The notes beneath the pieces were generated by a model that had not been told where the DNA came from, ran no database searches, and worked only from the letters and a program-made list of their open reading frames with translations. Both the position numbers and the translations under genes were made by a program. Below, in pieces: positions 37,042-46,311 of a stretch of DNA of 64,000 nucleotides. Every line of letters starts with the position of its first letter. Within the stretch, counting starts at the first letter, position 1. Origin of the DNA: Mycobacterium sp. BK086 (GTDB lineage: Bacteria; Actinomycetota; Actinomycetes; Mycobacteriales; Mycobacteriaceae); the NCBI GenBank assembly GCA_004362315.1, contig SNWL01000007.1, forward strand, positions 1-64,000. Reading direction: 5' to 3'.

Positions 37042-37650
37042 TCAGAGCTGGCCGAGACCGTGCGCGACGACGTCGAAGGCGTCGCCTAGCGCCTGCGGCA
37101 GCGGTACCGACTCGTTGGCCAGCCAGTACTCGTAGGCCGACAGGGCGACCCCGAGCATCAGCCAGGCGACGGACTGGGGGACCAGGTCCCCGGGCTGGCC
37201 GCCCGTGCGGACGGCCACGAAGTCCGAGACGACGCCGCGCCAGCCCGCGTACATCGTCATCGAGTGGGCCTGTAACTCCGCGGTCTGCAGGATCACCCGC
37301 ATCCGCTGGCGGTGCCGCTCGGTTTCCGACTCGTCAAAAGTGTTGAACGCCAGCAATGCTGAGCGCAGCGCAGCGCTGATCGGTTCGGCGGCGTCCATCG
37401 ACTCGAACAGGTTGCGGAAATGCGTCAGGTGGGCGTCGAAGTCACCCCAGGGGATCGCGTTCTTCGACGGGTAATAGCGAAACAGCGTGCGCCGCGCGAT
37501 GCCCGAGGCCTGGGCCACGTCGTCGACACTCACCGAGCCGAACCCGTAGTTCGCGAACAGGTCGAGCGCGACGTCGGTGATGTGGTCCTGGGTGGTGGAG
37601 CGGCGTCGCCCCACCCGGGCCCCGCCGGAACCCGCCGAAAGGCCTGTCAT
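37042..37650 (-). CDS. mftR: Mycofactocin system TetR regulator MftR
   Basis: 202-residue TetR regulator: HTH at about 40-70 ([25 protein letters not shown]) and an all-helical ligand domain ending [15 protein letters not shown]. It lies divergent from mftA with 92 bases between them, the standard position of MftR. Published work on the family describes it as a repressor of the mft genes that senses long-chain acyl-CoAs. Its likely operator is the inverted repeat at 37696-37716. Confidence 0.93.
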   Translation of the reverse strand: MTGLSAGSGGARVGRRRSTTQDHITDVALDLFANYGFGSVSVDDVAQASGIARRTLFRYYPSKNAIPWGDFDAHLTHFRNLFESMDAAEPISAALRSALLAFNTFDESETERHRQRMRVILQTAELQAHSMTMYAGWRGVVSDFVAVRTGGQPGDLVPQSVAWLMLGVALSAYEYWLANESVPLPQALGDAFDVVAHGLGQL

Positions 37651-37684
37651 CGACCCACCCCTTTCTTTTCGGCACTCGATGCCA

Positions 37685-37716
37685 TATTCTTGCGATCTCG
37701 ATCACAATTGTCGAGA
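37685..37716 (+). promoter_or_regulatory. Predicted mft promoter -10 and MftR operator
   Basis: A -10-like TATTCT sits at 37685-37690. Directly after it, tctcga (37696-37701) and tcgaga (37711-37716) flank an inner palindrome ACAATTGT (37704-37711). A repressor bound here would cover the start of transcription near 37697. The -35 is weak (TTTCTT, 37662-37667). Confidence 0.5.
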
Positions 37717-37742
37717 ACCTGGCCGACGAAAGGGTGCTTTTC

Positions 37743-37838
37743 ATGGAGCCGAGCCACGCAAGTGAGACCGAAACCGAATTGGTGACCGAAACGCTGGTCG
37801 AAGAGGTCTCCATCGACGGGATGTGCGGGGTCTACTGA
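37743..37838 (+). CDS. mftA: Mycofactocin precursor peptide MftA
   Basis: A 31-residue gene, easily missed by length filters. It begins [20 protein letters not shown] and ends with the invariant mycofactocin core IDGMCGVY. The terminal Val-Tyr is the part that MftC decarboxylates and cyclises; the Glu/Thr-rich leader serves as recognition sequence for MftB. The Shine-Dalgarno site gaaaggg (37728-37734) is 8 bases before ATG. The mftB start follows 2 bases after the stop. Confidence 0.95.
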   Translation: MEPSHASETETELVTETLVEEVSIDGMCGVY

Positions 37839-37840
37839 CC

Positions 37841-38155
37841 GTGCCCGCCCACGCTGTGGGCGATCCGGCTGTGGCCGGGTCGGCCTTCGACCCGGCACTC
37901 AGCTGGCGCCTGCATCCGCAGGTGGCCGTGCGCCCGGAACCCTTCGGCGCACTGCTGTACCACTTCGGCACCAGGAAGCTGTCGTTCCTGAAGAACCGCA
38001 CGATCCTGACCGTCGTGAACTCGCTGTCCGAACACCCCGACGCGCGCTCAGCACTGCGCGCTGCCGGGGTCGACGAGCCCGACGAGGCGCCCTATCTGCA
38101 TGCGTTGAGCGTGCTGGTGACCTCGAACATGTTGATCTGCAAGGATTCCCAATGA
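37841..38155 (+). CDS. mftB: Mycofactocin precursor chaperone MftB
   Basis: 104 residues from GTG 37841; an in-frame GTG at 37823 overlaps mftA and is less likely. It matches the peptide-recognition (RRE/PqqD-like) chaperone MftB, with LHPQVAVRPEPFGALLYHFGTRKLSFLKNRT as its recognisable block (about residues 23-53). It binds MftA and presents it to MftC. The stop overlaps mftC by ATGA, so their translation is coupled. Confidence 0.93.
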   Translation: MPAHAVGDPAVAGSAFDPALSWRLHPQVAVRPEPFGALLYHFGTRKLSFLKNRTILTVVNSLSEHPDARSALRAAGVDEPDEAPYLHALSVLVTSNMLICKDSQ

Positions 38156-39321
38156 CTTCGGTGGCACCGGTACCCCGGCTGATCGAGCAGTTCGAGCACG
38201 GCCTCGACGCGCCGATCTGCTTGACCTGGGAGCTGACCTACGCCTGCAACCTGGCGTGCGTGCACTGCCTGTCCTCCTCGGGCAAGCGCGATCCCCGCGA
38301 GCTGTCGACGCGCCAGTGCATGGACATCATCGACGAGCTCGAGCGCATGCAGGTGTTCTACGTCAACATCGGTGGCGGCGAACCGACTGTGCGCCCGGAC
38401 TTTTGGGAGCTGGTCGACTACGCGACCGCCCACCACGTCGGCGTGAAGTTCTCCACCAACGGCGTGCGCATCACCCCGGAGGTCGCGGCGCGACTGGCCG
38501 CCAGCGACTACGTCGACGTCCAGATCTCGCTGGACGGCGCCACCGCCGAGGTCAATGACGCGGTCCGCGGGCCGGGCTCCTTCGAGATGGCCACCCGTGC
38601 GCTCGAGAACCTGGCCGTCGCCGGATTCAAGGACGCCAAGATCTCGGTGGTCGTCACCCGCCACAACGTCGACCAGCTCGACGAGTTCAAGGCGCTGGCC
38701 GACCTCTACGGCGCCACATTGCGCATCACCCGGCTGCGTCCCTCCGGGCGTGGGGCCGACGTCTGGGACGAGCTGCACCCGACTCCCGAGCAGCAGGTGA
38801 CTCTCTACGACTGGCTGGTGGCTCGGGGCGAAGGCGTCTTGACCGGCGACTCGTTCTTCCACCTCTCCGGTTTGGGCGCTCCCGGCGCGCTGGCGGGCCT
38901 GAACATGTGCGGTGCCGGCCGGGTGGTGTGCCTGATCGACCCCGTCGGTGACGTCTACGCCTGTCCGTTCGCCATCCACGACCGGTTCCTGGCTGGAAAC
39001 ATCGTGCGTGACAATGGTTTTGACAACGTGTGGAAGAACGCGCCATTGTTCCGTGAGTTGCGCGAGCCGCAGTCGGCCGGCGCGTGCGGCAGCTGCGGAC
39101 ACTACGACGCCTGCCGTGGCGGCTGCATGGCCGCGAAGTTCTTCACCGGTCTGCCGCTGGACGGCCCCGACCCGGAGTGTGTCGAGGGGTACGGGGTACC
39201 TGCCCTTGCCGCAGAGCGGGACAAGCCCCGGCCCAGCGCCGACCACTCCCGCGGCAAGCCGATCATGCTGACCTTGTCCACCCGGCCGCCGGCCAAGCCC
39301 TGCAACGAAAGTCCGATCTGA
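38152..39321 (+). CDS. mftC: Mycofactocin radical SAM maturase MftC
   Basis: 389 residues. The radical SAM cluster motif CNLACVHC supplies Cys32, Cys36 and Cys39, followed by GGGEPTVRP (SAM binding). The C-terminal SPASM domain has auxiliary Fe-S cysteines in NMCGAGR, VYACPF, CGSCGHYDACRGGC and PECVEG. Known chemistry of the family: it oxidatively decarboxylates the MftA C-terminal Tyr and then forms the Val-Tyr lactam bond. Overlaps mftB by 4 bases. Confidence 0.97.
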   Translation: MTSVAPVPRLIEQFEHGLDAPICLTWELTYACNLACVHCLSSSGKRDPRELSTRQCMDIIDELERMQVFYVNIGGGEPTVRPDFWELVDYATAHHVGVKFSTNGVRITPEVAARLAASDYVDVQISLDGATAEVNDAVRGPGSFEMATRALENLAVAGFKDAKISVVVTRHNVDQLDEFKALADLYGATLRITRLRPSGRGADVWDELHPTPEQQVTLYDWLVARGEGVLTGDSFFHLSGLGAPGALAGLNMCGAGRVVCLIDPVGDVYACPFAIHDRFLAGNIVRDNGFDNVWKNAPLFRELREPQSAGACGSCGHYDACRGGCMAAKFFTGLPLDGPDPECVEGYGVPALAAERDKPRPSADHSRGKPIMLTLSTRPPAKPCNESPI

Positions 39322-39324
39322 GTC

Positions 39325-40506
39325 ATGGCACGCGACACCTGGTTCGAAACCGTCGCCATCGCGCAGGAGCGGGCGCGCAAGCGCCTCCCCAAGTCTGCGT
39401 ACGGCGCACTCATCGGTGGCAGTGAGAAGGGCATCACTGTCAACGGCAACAACGAAGCCTTCAACGAGCTCGGCTTCGCGCCGCACGTCATCGGCGCTCT
39501 CGAGAAGCGCGATATGGCGACGACTGTTATGGGACAAGAGGTTTCGCTGCCCGTGCTGATTTCGCCGACGGGTGTGCAGGCCGTGCACCCCGACGGTGAG
39601 GTCGCCGTGGCCCGGGCGGCTGCGGCCCGCAACACCGCGATGGGCCTGTCCTCGTTTGCCAGCAAGCCGATCGAAGAGGTCGTCGCGGCGAACCCGAAGA
39701 CGTTCTTCCAGATCTACTGGCTGGGCGACCGCGACGCCATCGCCGCCCGCGCCGAGCGCGCTCGCGCCGCCGGGGCCGTCGGACTCATCGTCACCACCGA
39801 CTGGAGCTTCAGCCACGGGCGCGACTGGGGCAGTCCGAAGATCCCGGAGAAGATGGACCTCAAGACCATGGTCAAGATGAGCCCCGAGGCCATCACACGG
39901 CCGCGGTGGTTCCTGCAGTGGGCCAAGACCCTGCGTCCGCCGGCCCTGTCGGTGCCCAACCAGGCGGCCAAGGGCGAGCCCGGCCCGCCGTTCTTCGACG
40001 CCTACGGCCAATGGATGGGCACGCCCCCGCCGACCTGGGAGGACATCGCCTGGCTGCGTGAGCTGTGGGGCGGACCCTTCATGCTCAAGGGCGTCATGCG
40101 CGTCGACGACGCCAAACGCGCTGTCGATGCCGGTGTTTCAGCGATCTCGGTGTCCAACCACGGCGGCAACAACCTCGACGGCACCCCGGCGTCGATCCGG
40201 GCGCTCCCGGCGATCTCGGCGGCCGTCGGCGACCAGGTCGAGGTGCTCCTGGACGGTGGCGTCCGGCGCGGCAGCGACGTGGTCAAGGCGCTCGCGCTGG
40301 GAGCCCGCGCGGTCATGATCGGGCGGGCCTACCTGTGGGGCCTGGCGGCCAACGGGCAGGCCGGCGTCGAGAACGTCCTCGACATCTTGACCGGCGGCAT
40401 CGACTCGGCCCTGCGGGGACTCGGCAAGGCTTCGATTCACGACCTGACCGCCGAGGACATCCTGGTGCCGAATGACTTCGTCCGGGCCCTCGGAGTGCCC
40501 AAGTAA
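39325..40506 (+). CDS. mftD: Pre-mycofactocin synthase MftD (FMN-dependent)
   Basis: 393-residue FMN enzyme of the alpha-hydroxy-acid oxidase fold (LISPTGVQAV, FQIYWLGDRDA, FMLKGVMRVDDAKRA, DGGVRRGSDVVKALALGA). Lactate-type members carry an Arg after HGG; here the motif reads SNHGGNNLDG. That fits a substrate that is not a hydroxy acid. Known role: oxidative deamination of the MftE product (AHDP) to the alpha-keto amide that is the redox centre of pre-mycofactocin. ATG 39325 is 3 bases after mftC. Confidence 0.96.
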   Translation: MARDTWFETVAIAQERARKRLPKSAYGALIGGSEKGITVNGNNEAFNELGFAPHVIGALEKRDMATTVMGQEVSLPVLISPTGVQAVHPDGEVAVARAAAARNTAMGLSSFASKPIEEVVAANPKTFFQIYWLGDRDAIAARAERARAAGAVGLIVTTDWSFSHGRDWGSPKIPEKMDLKTMVKMSPEAITRPRWFLQWAKTLRPPALSVPNQAAKGEPGPPFFDAYGQWMGTPPPTWEDIAWLRELWGGPFMLKGVMRVDDAKRAVDAGVSAISVSNHGGNNLDGTPASIRALPAISAAVGDQVEVLLDGGVRRGSDVVKALALGARAVMIGRAYLWGLAANGQAGVENVLDILTGGIDSALRGLGKASIHDLTAEDILVPNDFVRALGVPK

Positions 40507-40644
40507 GGCGAGCGCTGACCCCGGCGTAAGCGAGGTTGTGGTACGCGCGTGACTGACGGGACGACGGTAAACGCTCCGGGTGGGTTCGACCGTCCCGAAT
40601 GCGAAAGAAATCCGTCTTCTCCTCTAACAATTGGCGCACGGCAG

Positions 40645-41388
40645 GTGAATTCGGCCTACCATCACCGCGTGGCTTTTCGGAGCGAGCTGGGCAACTCGAC
40701 ATCGAGTCAGCTTCGCGACACCTCGCCCACGATCTTGATCCCGGTGGGGTCGACCGAGCAGCACGGTCCGCACCTGCCGCTGGACACCGACACCCGCATC
40801 GCCACCGCGGTGGCCCGCACCGCCACCGACGATCTCAACGGTCCCCATCGGGACGACTATCTACTGGCGCCCGCGATCGCCTACGGCGCCTCCGGCGAGC
40901 ACGAGGGCTTCGCCGGAACGGTGTCGATCGGCACCGAGGCCCTGACGATGGTGCTGATCGAGTACGGGCGCTCGGCCTGCGGCTGGGCCCGGCGGATCGT
41001 CTTCGTCAACGGTCACGGCGGCAACGTGGAGGCGATGCGCGCGGCGGTGCGCCGCCTGCGGCAGGAAGGCCGCGACGCCGCCTGGTGCCCGTGTATCGCC
41101 GAGGGCGGCGACGCTCATGCCGGCCACACGGAAACGTCTGTATTGCTACATATTTCACCGGCAGACGTGCACACGGACGCCTGGTGTAGCGGGAACCGGG
41201 CGCCACTGGCTACCCTTTTGCCGCAGATGCGTCACGGGGGAGTGGCTGCGGTGAGTGAGGTGGGCGTGTTGGGTGACCCGACGACGGCGACTCCGATCGA
41301 AGGCGCGCGCATCTTCGAGCAGATGGTCGCGGAGTGTTCGCGGCGCATCGATCGCTGGCGTCCGGCCGATGACGGGATGCTGACATGA
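40645..41388 (+). CDS. mftE: Mycofactocin precursor peptidase MftE
   Basis: 247 residues from GTG 40645, the start matching other MftE proteins (NSAYHHRV, then [10 protein letters not shown]). The frame extends upstream to 40549 but that part has no family match. It is a creatininase-fold metallopeptidase with [35 protein letters not shown] and SEVGVLGDP. Known role: releases the modified Val-Tyr dipeptide from MftA. A 138-base gap before it is the longest in the mft operon. Confidence 0.93.
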   Translation: MNSAYHHRVAFRSELGNSTSSQLRDTSPTILIPVGSTEQHGPHLPLDTDTRIATAVARTATDDLNGPHRDDYLLAPAIAYGASGEHEGFAGTVSIGTEALTMVLIEYGRSACGWARRIVFVNGHGGNVEAMRAAVRRLRQEGRDAAWCPCIAEGGDAHAGHTETSVLLHISPADVHTDAWCSGNRAPLATLLPQMRHGGVAAVSEVGVLGDPTTATPIEGARIFEQMVAECSRRIDRWRPADDGMLT

Positions 41389-42797
41389 CCCAGCCCCGGC
41401 TTCCTGACGGGTTTGCCGTCCAGGTCGACCGGCGAGTGCGCACGCTCGCCGAGGGCTCGGCTCTGCTCGGCGGCTCACCGACCCGGCTGCTGCGGCTGGC
41501 CCCGTCCGCCCAGACTCTGCTCGACGGCGGTCGCCTCGAAGTCCGCGACGCGGTCAGCGCGCAGCTGGCCCGCACCCTGCTCGACGCCACGGTCGCCCAT
41601 CCGCGCCCGGCAGGCGGACCGTCGCATCGCGACGTCACCGTGGTGATTCCGGTGCGCGACAACCCGTTTGGACTCTATCGGCTGGTGATGTCGCTGCGGG
41701 GCATGCGCGTGGTCGTCGTCGACGACGGCTCGCAAACGCCGGTACTCCCGAGCGATTTCGCCGGTGCGCGCTGCGAGGTCGAGGTGCTGCGCCACTCCCG
41801 CAGCAAGGGGCCCGCAGCCGCCCGCAATACCGGGCTGGCAGCCTGCACAACAGATTTCGTGGCGTTCCTGGACTCTGATGTCGTGCCGCGCCGGGGCTGG
41901 CTGGAGGCGCTGCTCGGTCATTTCTGCGACCCGGCGGTGGCACTGGTCGCCCCGCGCATCGTGGGGCTCGGCCACAGCGACCAGCTGATCGCCCGCTACG
42001 AGGCGGTGCGGTCGTCACTGGACCTCGGCGAGCGGGAAGCCCCGGTGGTGCCCTACGGCCCGGTGTCCTACGTTCCGAGCGCGGCGATCATCTGCCGGCG
42101 CGCGGCGCTGCTGGACATGGGCGGGTTCGACGAGACCCTACCGTCGGGCGAAGACGTCGACCTGTGCTGGCGGCTGATCGAGTCCGGTTCCCGGCTGCGC
42201 TACGAACCGATCGCGCTGGTCGCTCACGAGCACCGCACCGAGATGCGAGAGTGGCTGGGCCGCAAGGCGTTTTATGGCAGCTCGGCCGCGCCGCTGTCGA
42301 TCCGGCACCCGGACAAGACGGCGCCGGTGGTGATCTCCGCGTGGAGCTTGCTGGTCTGGTTGCTGATGGCGCTGGGGTCGGTGTCGGGCTATCTGGCCTC
42401 GCTGGTGTTCGCCGGGGTGACGACTCGCCGGACCGCCAAGGCCATGCAGAACACCGACGCCGGGATCTTCGACGTGGTGGTCCTGGCTTTGCGGGGGATG
42501 GGCGCCGCCGCGCTGCAGCTCTCGGCGGCGATCTGTCGCCACTACTGGCCGCTGGCATTGGTGGCGGCCCTGGTCTCCCGTCGCTGCCGGCAGGCGATCG
42601 TGGTGGCCGCGGTGCTCGACGGTGTGCAGGACTGGATCAAACGCAATCGCAACAATGACGTCGAGGGCAAGCCGATCGGCCTGGTCGCCTATCTGCTTCT
42701 CAAACGCCTCGACGATCTGGCCTACGGCGCAGGCCTCTGGACGGGAGTGGTCCGGGAGCGCACGTTGCGACCGCTGAAGCCGCAGATCAAAACCTGA
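41385..42797 (+). CDS. mftF: Mycofactocin glycosyltransferase MftF
   Basis: 470 residues. A GT2 domain is at about 80-310 with [16 protein letters not shown], the nucleotide-sugar/metal motif FLDSDVVP, and [19 protein letters not shown]. Hydrophobic helices follow at about 315-345 and 370-400, so it is probably membrane-associated. Known role: adds the glucose chain to pre-mycofactocin, which may retain the cofactor in the cell. Overlaps mftE by 4 bases. Confidence 0.95.
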   Translation: MTQPRLPDGFAVQVDRRVRTLAEGSALLGGSPTRLLRLAPSAQTLLDGGRLEVRDAVSAQLARTLLDATVAHPRPAGGPSHRDVTVVIPVRDNPFGLYRLVMSLRGMRVVVVDDGSQTPVLPSDFAGARCEVEVLRHSRSKGPAAARNTGLAACTTDFVAFLDSDVVPRRGWLEALLGHFCDPAVALVAPRIVGLGHSDQLIARYEAVRSSLDLGEREAPVVPYGPVSYVPSAAIICRRAALLDMGGFDETLPSGEDVDLCWRLIESGSRLRYEPIALVAHEHRTEMREWLGRKAFYGSSAAPLSIRHPDKTAPVVISAWSLLVWLLMALGSVSGYLASLVFAGVTTRRTAKAMQNTDAGIFDVVVLALRGMGAAALQLSAAICRHYWPLALVAALVSRRCRQAIVVAAVLDGVQDWIKRNRNNDVEGKPIGLVAYLLLKRLDDLAYGAGLWTGVVRERTLRPLKPQIKT

Positions 42798-42798
42798 C

Positions 42799-44238
42799 TT
42801 GGTAGTCGACCCCATCACGTACAGCGACGTCCTCATCGTCGGTGCCGGTAGCGCCGGATCGGTGCTCGCCGAACGTCTCTCGGCCGATCCCGGCCGGACG
42901 GTCACCGTCGTGGAAGCCGGGCCCGGGCCCGACGAAGCCGGCGTTCGCGAGCTCACCCACAACGGACTTCAGTTGCCGATCGGGGCGGCCAGCCCGCTGG
43001 CTCAGCGTTACCGCACGCAGCTGACCGCCGACCCGCTGCGCGACGCCGACATCGTTCGAGGCGCGACGGTCGGAGGCTCCGGTGCGGTCAACGGGGGGTA
43101 TTTCTGCCGGGCGTTGCCCGACGACTTCGACGGTCCCGCCGTGCCAGGCTGGAGCTGGGCCGATGTGCAGGCGCACTATCGGGCCATCGAGACCGATCTC
43201 GACTTTCCCGATCAGTCCGACGGTGGCCCGATCCTGATCCGGCGGACCCACGAATTCGTGGGCAGCACAGCAACTTTCGTTGGAGCCGTCCGTTCCGCCG
43301 GCCTGCGCTGGCTGCCGGACCTGAACGCCGAGCCGAGCGGGAAGAACGCGCCCCCCGGAATCGGCGCCGTGCCGCTGAACATCGTCGACGGGGTCCGCAC
43401 CGGCCCCGGCGCGGCATTCCTGGAACCCGCTGCCGCTCGGCCCAACCTCAGGGTGCTGCCCCGCACGCGGGTGCTGCGACTCCGGATCGCCGGCACCCGG
43501 GTGGTGGGCGTCGAGACTATCGGGCCGTCGGGCCCGGCTGTTCTCGAGGCAGACCGGGTAGTGCTGTCGGCGGGCGCGATCGGCTCGGCACACCTGCTGA
43601 TGCTGTCCGGGATCGGGCCCGCCGCCGCCCTGCGCGACGCGGGTATCGCGGTGGCGGCCGATCTCCCGGTGGGCCAGCGGACTTCCGACCACCCGGAGTG
43701 GGTGCTGCCGACCACGTGGACCATCGCGCCCCAGCGTCCGGTGCTCGAGGTGGTGATGGTGGCCGACGGAGTCGAGATCCGGCCCTACACCGGCGGGTTC
43801 ATCGCGATGGTCGGCGACGGCACGCTCGGTCGCCCGGACTGGCCGCATCTGGGGGTGGCGTTGATGTCACCGCGCGCCCACGGCCGGCTAACCCTGCTGT
43901 CCGCAGACCCTGCGGTTCCTCCGCTGATCGAACACCGCTACGACAGCGCGCCCGAGGATGTGGCCGCGCTGCAACGCGGTTGTGCTCTGGCCACGGAAAT
44001 ACTGGGCGCCACAACACAACTCGGTGAGCCGATGTGGTCGACATCGCAGCACCTCTGCGGCACCGCACCGATGGGCATCGACAGCGACGAGCACGCCGTC
44101 GTCGACCCGCGTTGCCGGGTGCGGGGGATCGCGAATCTATGGGTGGTCGACGGTTCGGTGCTGCCGCGCATCACCGGCCGCGGGCCGCACGCCACGATCG
44201 CGATGATCGGGCACCGCACTGCTGAATTCATCGACTGA
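42799..44238 (+). CDS. mftG: Mycofactocin dehydrogenase MftG (GMC oxidoreductase)
   Basis: 479-residue GMC-family flavoprotein. The FAD-binding DVLIVGAGSAGSVLAERL is near the N-terminus, with GATVGGSGAVNGGYFCR and the C-terminal STSQHLCGTAPMG and NLWVVDGSVLPRITGRGPHATIAMI. It starts at TTG 42799, one base after the mftF stop; no other start codon lies nearby. Reported role: reoxidises mycofactocinol and links alcohol oxidation to the respiratory chain. It closes the mft operon. Confidence 0.93.
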   Translation: MVVDPITYSDVLIVGAGSAGSVLAERLSADPGRTVTVVEAGPGPDEAGVRELTHNGLQLPIGAASPLAQRYRTQLTADPLRDADIVRGATVGGSGAVNGGYFCRALPDDFDGPAVPGWSWADVQAHYRAIETDLDFPDQSDGGPILIRRTHEFVGSTATFVGAVRSAGLRWLPDLNAEPSGKNAPPGIGAVPLNIVDGVRTGPGAAFLEPAAARPNLRVLPRTRVLRLRIAGTRVVGVETIGPSGPAVLEADRVVLSAGAIGSAHLLMLSGIGPAAALRDAGIAVAADLPVGQRTSDHPEWVLPTTWTIAPQRPVLEVVMVADGVEIRPYTGGFIAMVGDGTLGRPDWPHLGVALMSPRAHGRLTLLSADPAVPPLIEHRYDSAPEDVAALQRGCALATEILGATTQLGEPMWSTSQHLCGTAPMGIDSDEHAVVDPRCRVRGIANLWVVDGSVLPRITGRGPHATIAMIGHRTAEFID

Positions 44239-44305
44239 GCGGTCTCGTCTCGCGGGCGGTGGGGGCTCGGTACCCTTAACTGCCCCCGAAGGAGGAAACC
44301 AGGCG

Positions 44306-44956
44306 ATGACGAGCCGGCGCAGCGATCCGAGACCTGCGCGTTCCCGCGCGCGGTTACTGGACGCGGCAACGGCATTGCTGCGCACGGGCGGCCCCAGCGC
44401 GGTCACGGTCGACGCTGTCACCCGCGGCGCCAACGTCGCGAGGGCGACCCTCTACCGGCATTTCCCCAGTGGCAACGACCTGCTCGCCGCCGCCTTCCAC
44501 AGTTTGATCCCGCCCGCGCCGATGCCGCCGGAGTCGGGAACGCTACGCGAACGGCTGATCGCGCTGATGCAGGCGCAGGCCGACCTCATCTCTGAGACAC
44601 CCATCCTGCTGACGGCCACGTACTGGCTGGCGCTGGGGCCGGATATGGAGCACATGCCCGGCAGGACCGAGGGCATCGACAGCCCCGAGGTGCGCACACT
44701 GCGCGAGCGGGTCGCCCAGCAGTATGGCGCACCGTTCGATGCCATCTTCGACAGCCCCGAAGCGCAACGGGAGTTGGGCGACGTCGATCGCGCCCAAGCC
44801 ATCATGCTGCTGATCGGTCCGTTGGTCGCCGGGCGGATCAGCACCCTTGCCGATTTCGACTACCGTGAGTGCGCGCGCGCCGCGGTGGACGGCTTCCTGG
44901 CCGTCCAGCGGGTCGACGAAATCACTTCAGTGAGTAGCGAATCGGCAGGCGTTTGA
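44306..44956 (+). CDS. TetR-family regulator downstream of mftG
   Basis: 216 residues: HTH at about 32-62 (VTVDAVTRGANVARATLYRHFPSGNDLL) and a variable helical ligand domain. ATG 44306 follows aaggagga with good spacing, and a gap of 67 bases separates it from mftG, so a promoter of its own is possible. The 3' end overlaps the convergent P450 gene by 35 bases. It may regulate the P450 or neighbouring genes; no target is shown. Confidence 0.88.
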   Translation: MTSRRSDPRPARSRARLLDAATALLRTGGPSAVTVDAVTRGANVARATLYRHFPSGNDLLAAAFHSLIPPAPMPPESGTLRERLIALMQAQADLISETPILLTATYWLALGPDMEHMPGRTEGIDSPEVRTLRERVAQQYGAPFDAIFDSPEAQRELGDVDRAQAIMLLIGPLVAGRISTLADFDYRECARAAVDGFLAVQRVDEITSVSSESAGV

Positions 44957-46172
44957 GGCCACCGACGAAGGTGGTCGCCATCAGTTCCGGCTCGCCGGCC
45001 AGTTCGATGCTCTTGATGCGCGGGACGAGTTCGGAGAAGAAGCTGTTCATCTCCATGCGGGCCAGTGCCGCGCCCAGACAGAAGTGCACGCCGTAGCCGA
45101 ACGACAGGTGCTTGTTCGGGTCGCGGCCGACGTCGAAGCGCATCGGGTCGTCGAAGACTTCTTCGTCGCGGTTGGCCGAAACATAGGACAGTAGAACAGC
45201 TTCACCCTTGGCGATGGGGACACCGCGGACTTCGGTGTCGGCCTGGGCGGTGCGCATGAACTCCTTGACCGGCACAACGCAGCGGATCATTTCCTCGACC
45301 GCGGTGCCCATCAGGCCCGGATCCTTTTGTAGCCGTTGGAGTTCGGCAGGGTTGCGGATGAGTTCCAGTAGTCCGCCTGCGATTCCGGCGCTGGTGGTGT
45401 CGTGGCCGGCGCTGGCGACGATCACGTAGTAGGAGGCGGTGTCCATATCGGACAGCGGCTGACCATCGATGGTGGCGTTGGCGATCGCCGAGGTGAGGTC
45501 CTCGGTCGGGTGTTCACGACGCGACGCGGTCAACGCGGAAAAGTAGTTGAAGAAGTCGAGCAGCACGGCGAGCATGTCGTCGGTGGTGCCCCCGCGCTGG
45601 AGTTCGTCGTCGTCGCCGCCGAACATCTCCTGAGTCAGTTTCAGCATGCGGGGGAAGTCGGACTCGGGCAGGCCCAGCAGGGTCAGGATGATGTAGAGCG
45701 GGTACTTGACCGCGATCTCCTGAACGAAATCCAGTTCGGGCCCTTGTTCCAGCATTTGGTCGACGTAGATCTTGGCCAACTCGTCACAGCGAGCCTTCAA
45801 GGCGCGCATGGCTTTCGGGCGAAACCAGTCCGCGCCGATCTTGCGCATGTCGCGGTGGTGCGGATCGTCCATGTGGATCAGCGTGCGCAGCCCGATCCCG
45901 GCTTCCATCTGTGCGCGCAACGCGTCGTCGGCCGCGGCGATCGTCAGCAGTGGGCGCGGGTCGTTGGTGAACAGGTCGTTCTGCCGCTCGATGTCCATGA
46001 TGTCCGCGTGCTTGGTGATGGCCCAGAACGGCCGATAACCCTCAGCCTCGACCCAGGACACGGGAGCGTTCGCACGCAAATGAGCGAGGGACTCGTGCAG
46101 TCTCGTCTCATTGGTGTAGCCCGTCGGGCTGGCCAGAACGCGTGCCGCTTTGTCCATGATCCGTGAGGTCAT
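44922..46172 (-). CDS. Cytochrome P450
   Basis: 416-residue soluble bacterial P450. The heme motif FGYGVHFCLGAALARME contains the axial ligand Cys365. The I-helix shows SAGHDTTSAG, and the K-helix ExxR lies in VEEMIRCVVPV, where the Arg is in the expected spacing. Start ATG 46172. Electrons would come from a ferredoxin and a reductase such as that at 33961. The substrate is unknown; a hydrophobic substrate such as a sterol or fatty acid is typical of mycobacterial family members. It is divergent from a carboxylesterase, across a 26-base inverted repeat. Confidence 0.93.
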   Translation of the reverse strand: MTSRIMDKAARVLASPTGYTNETRLHESLAHLRANAPVSWVEAEGYRPFWAITKHADIMDIERQNDLFTNDPRPLLTIAAADDALRAQMEAGIGLRTLIHMDDPHHRDMRKIGADWFRPKAMRALKARCDELAKIYVDQMLEQGPELDFVQEIAVKYPLYIILTLLGLPESDFPRMLKLTQEMFGGDDDELQRGGTTDDMLAVLLDFFNYFSALTASRREHPTEDLTSAIANATIDGQPLSDMDTASYYVIVASAGHDTTSAGIAGGLLELIRNPAELQRLQKDPGLMGTAVEEMIRCVVPVKEFMRTAQADTEVRGVPIAKGEAVLLSYVSANRDEEVFDDPMRFDVGRDPNKHLSFGYGVHFCLGAALARMEMNSFFSELVPRIKSIELAGEPELMATTFVGGLKRLPIRYSLK

Positions 46173-46196
46173 CGGGTCTCCTCGCTGTGCGATACA

Positions 46197-46222
46197 AGAA
46201 ACTTGACGGGTGTCAGGTTTCT
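46197..46222. promoter_or_regulatory. Inverted repeat between the P450 and carboxylesterase genes
   Basis: agaaacttgac (46197-46207) and gtcaggtttct (46212-46222) are complementary except at one position, around a 4-base centre. It lies 25 bases upstream of the P450 start, in the divergent region. A TetR-type dimer site controlling both genes is likely. Confidence 0.55.
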
Positions 46223-46311
46223 AGTGTCGGCCACGATTGTGCCAGGTGGGAGGATATTCGGCTAATTGCCAGGTCATGGGTCGGGCGGTTGTCCGCGTAG
46301 GCTCGGATCTC

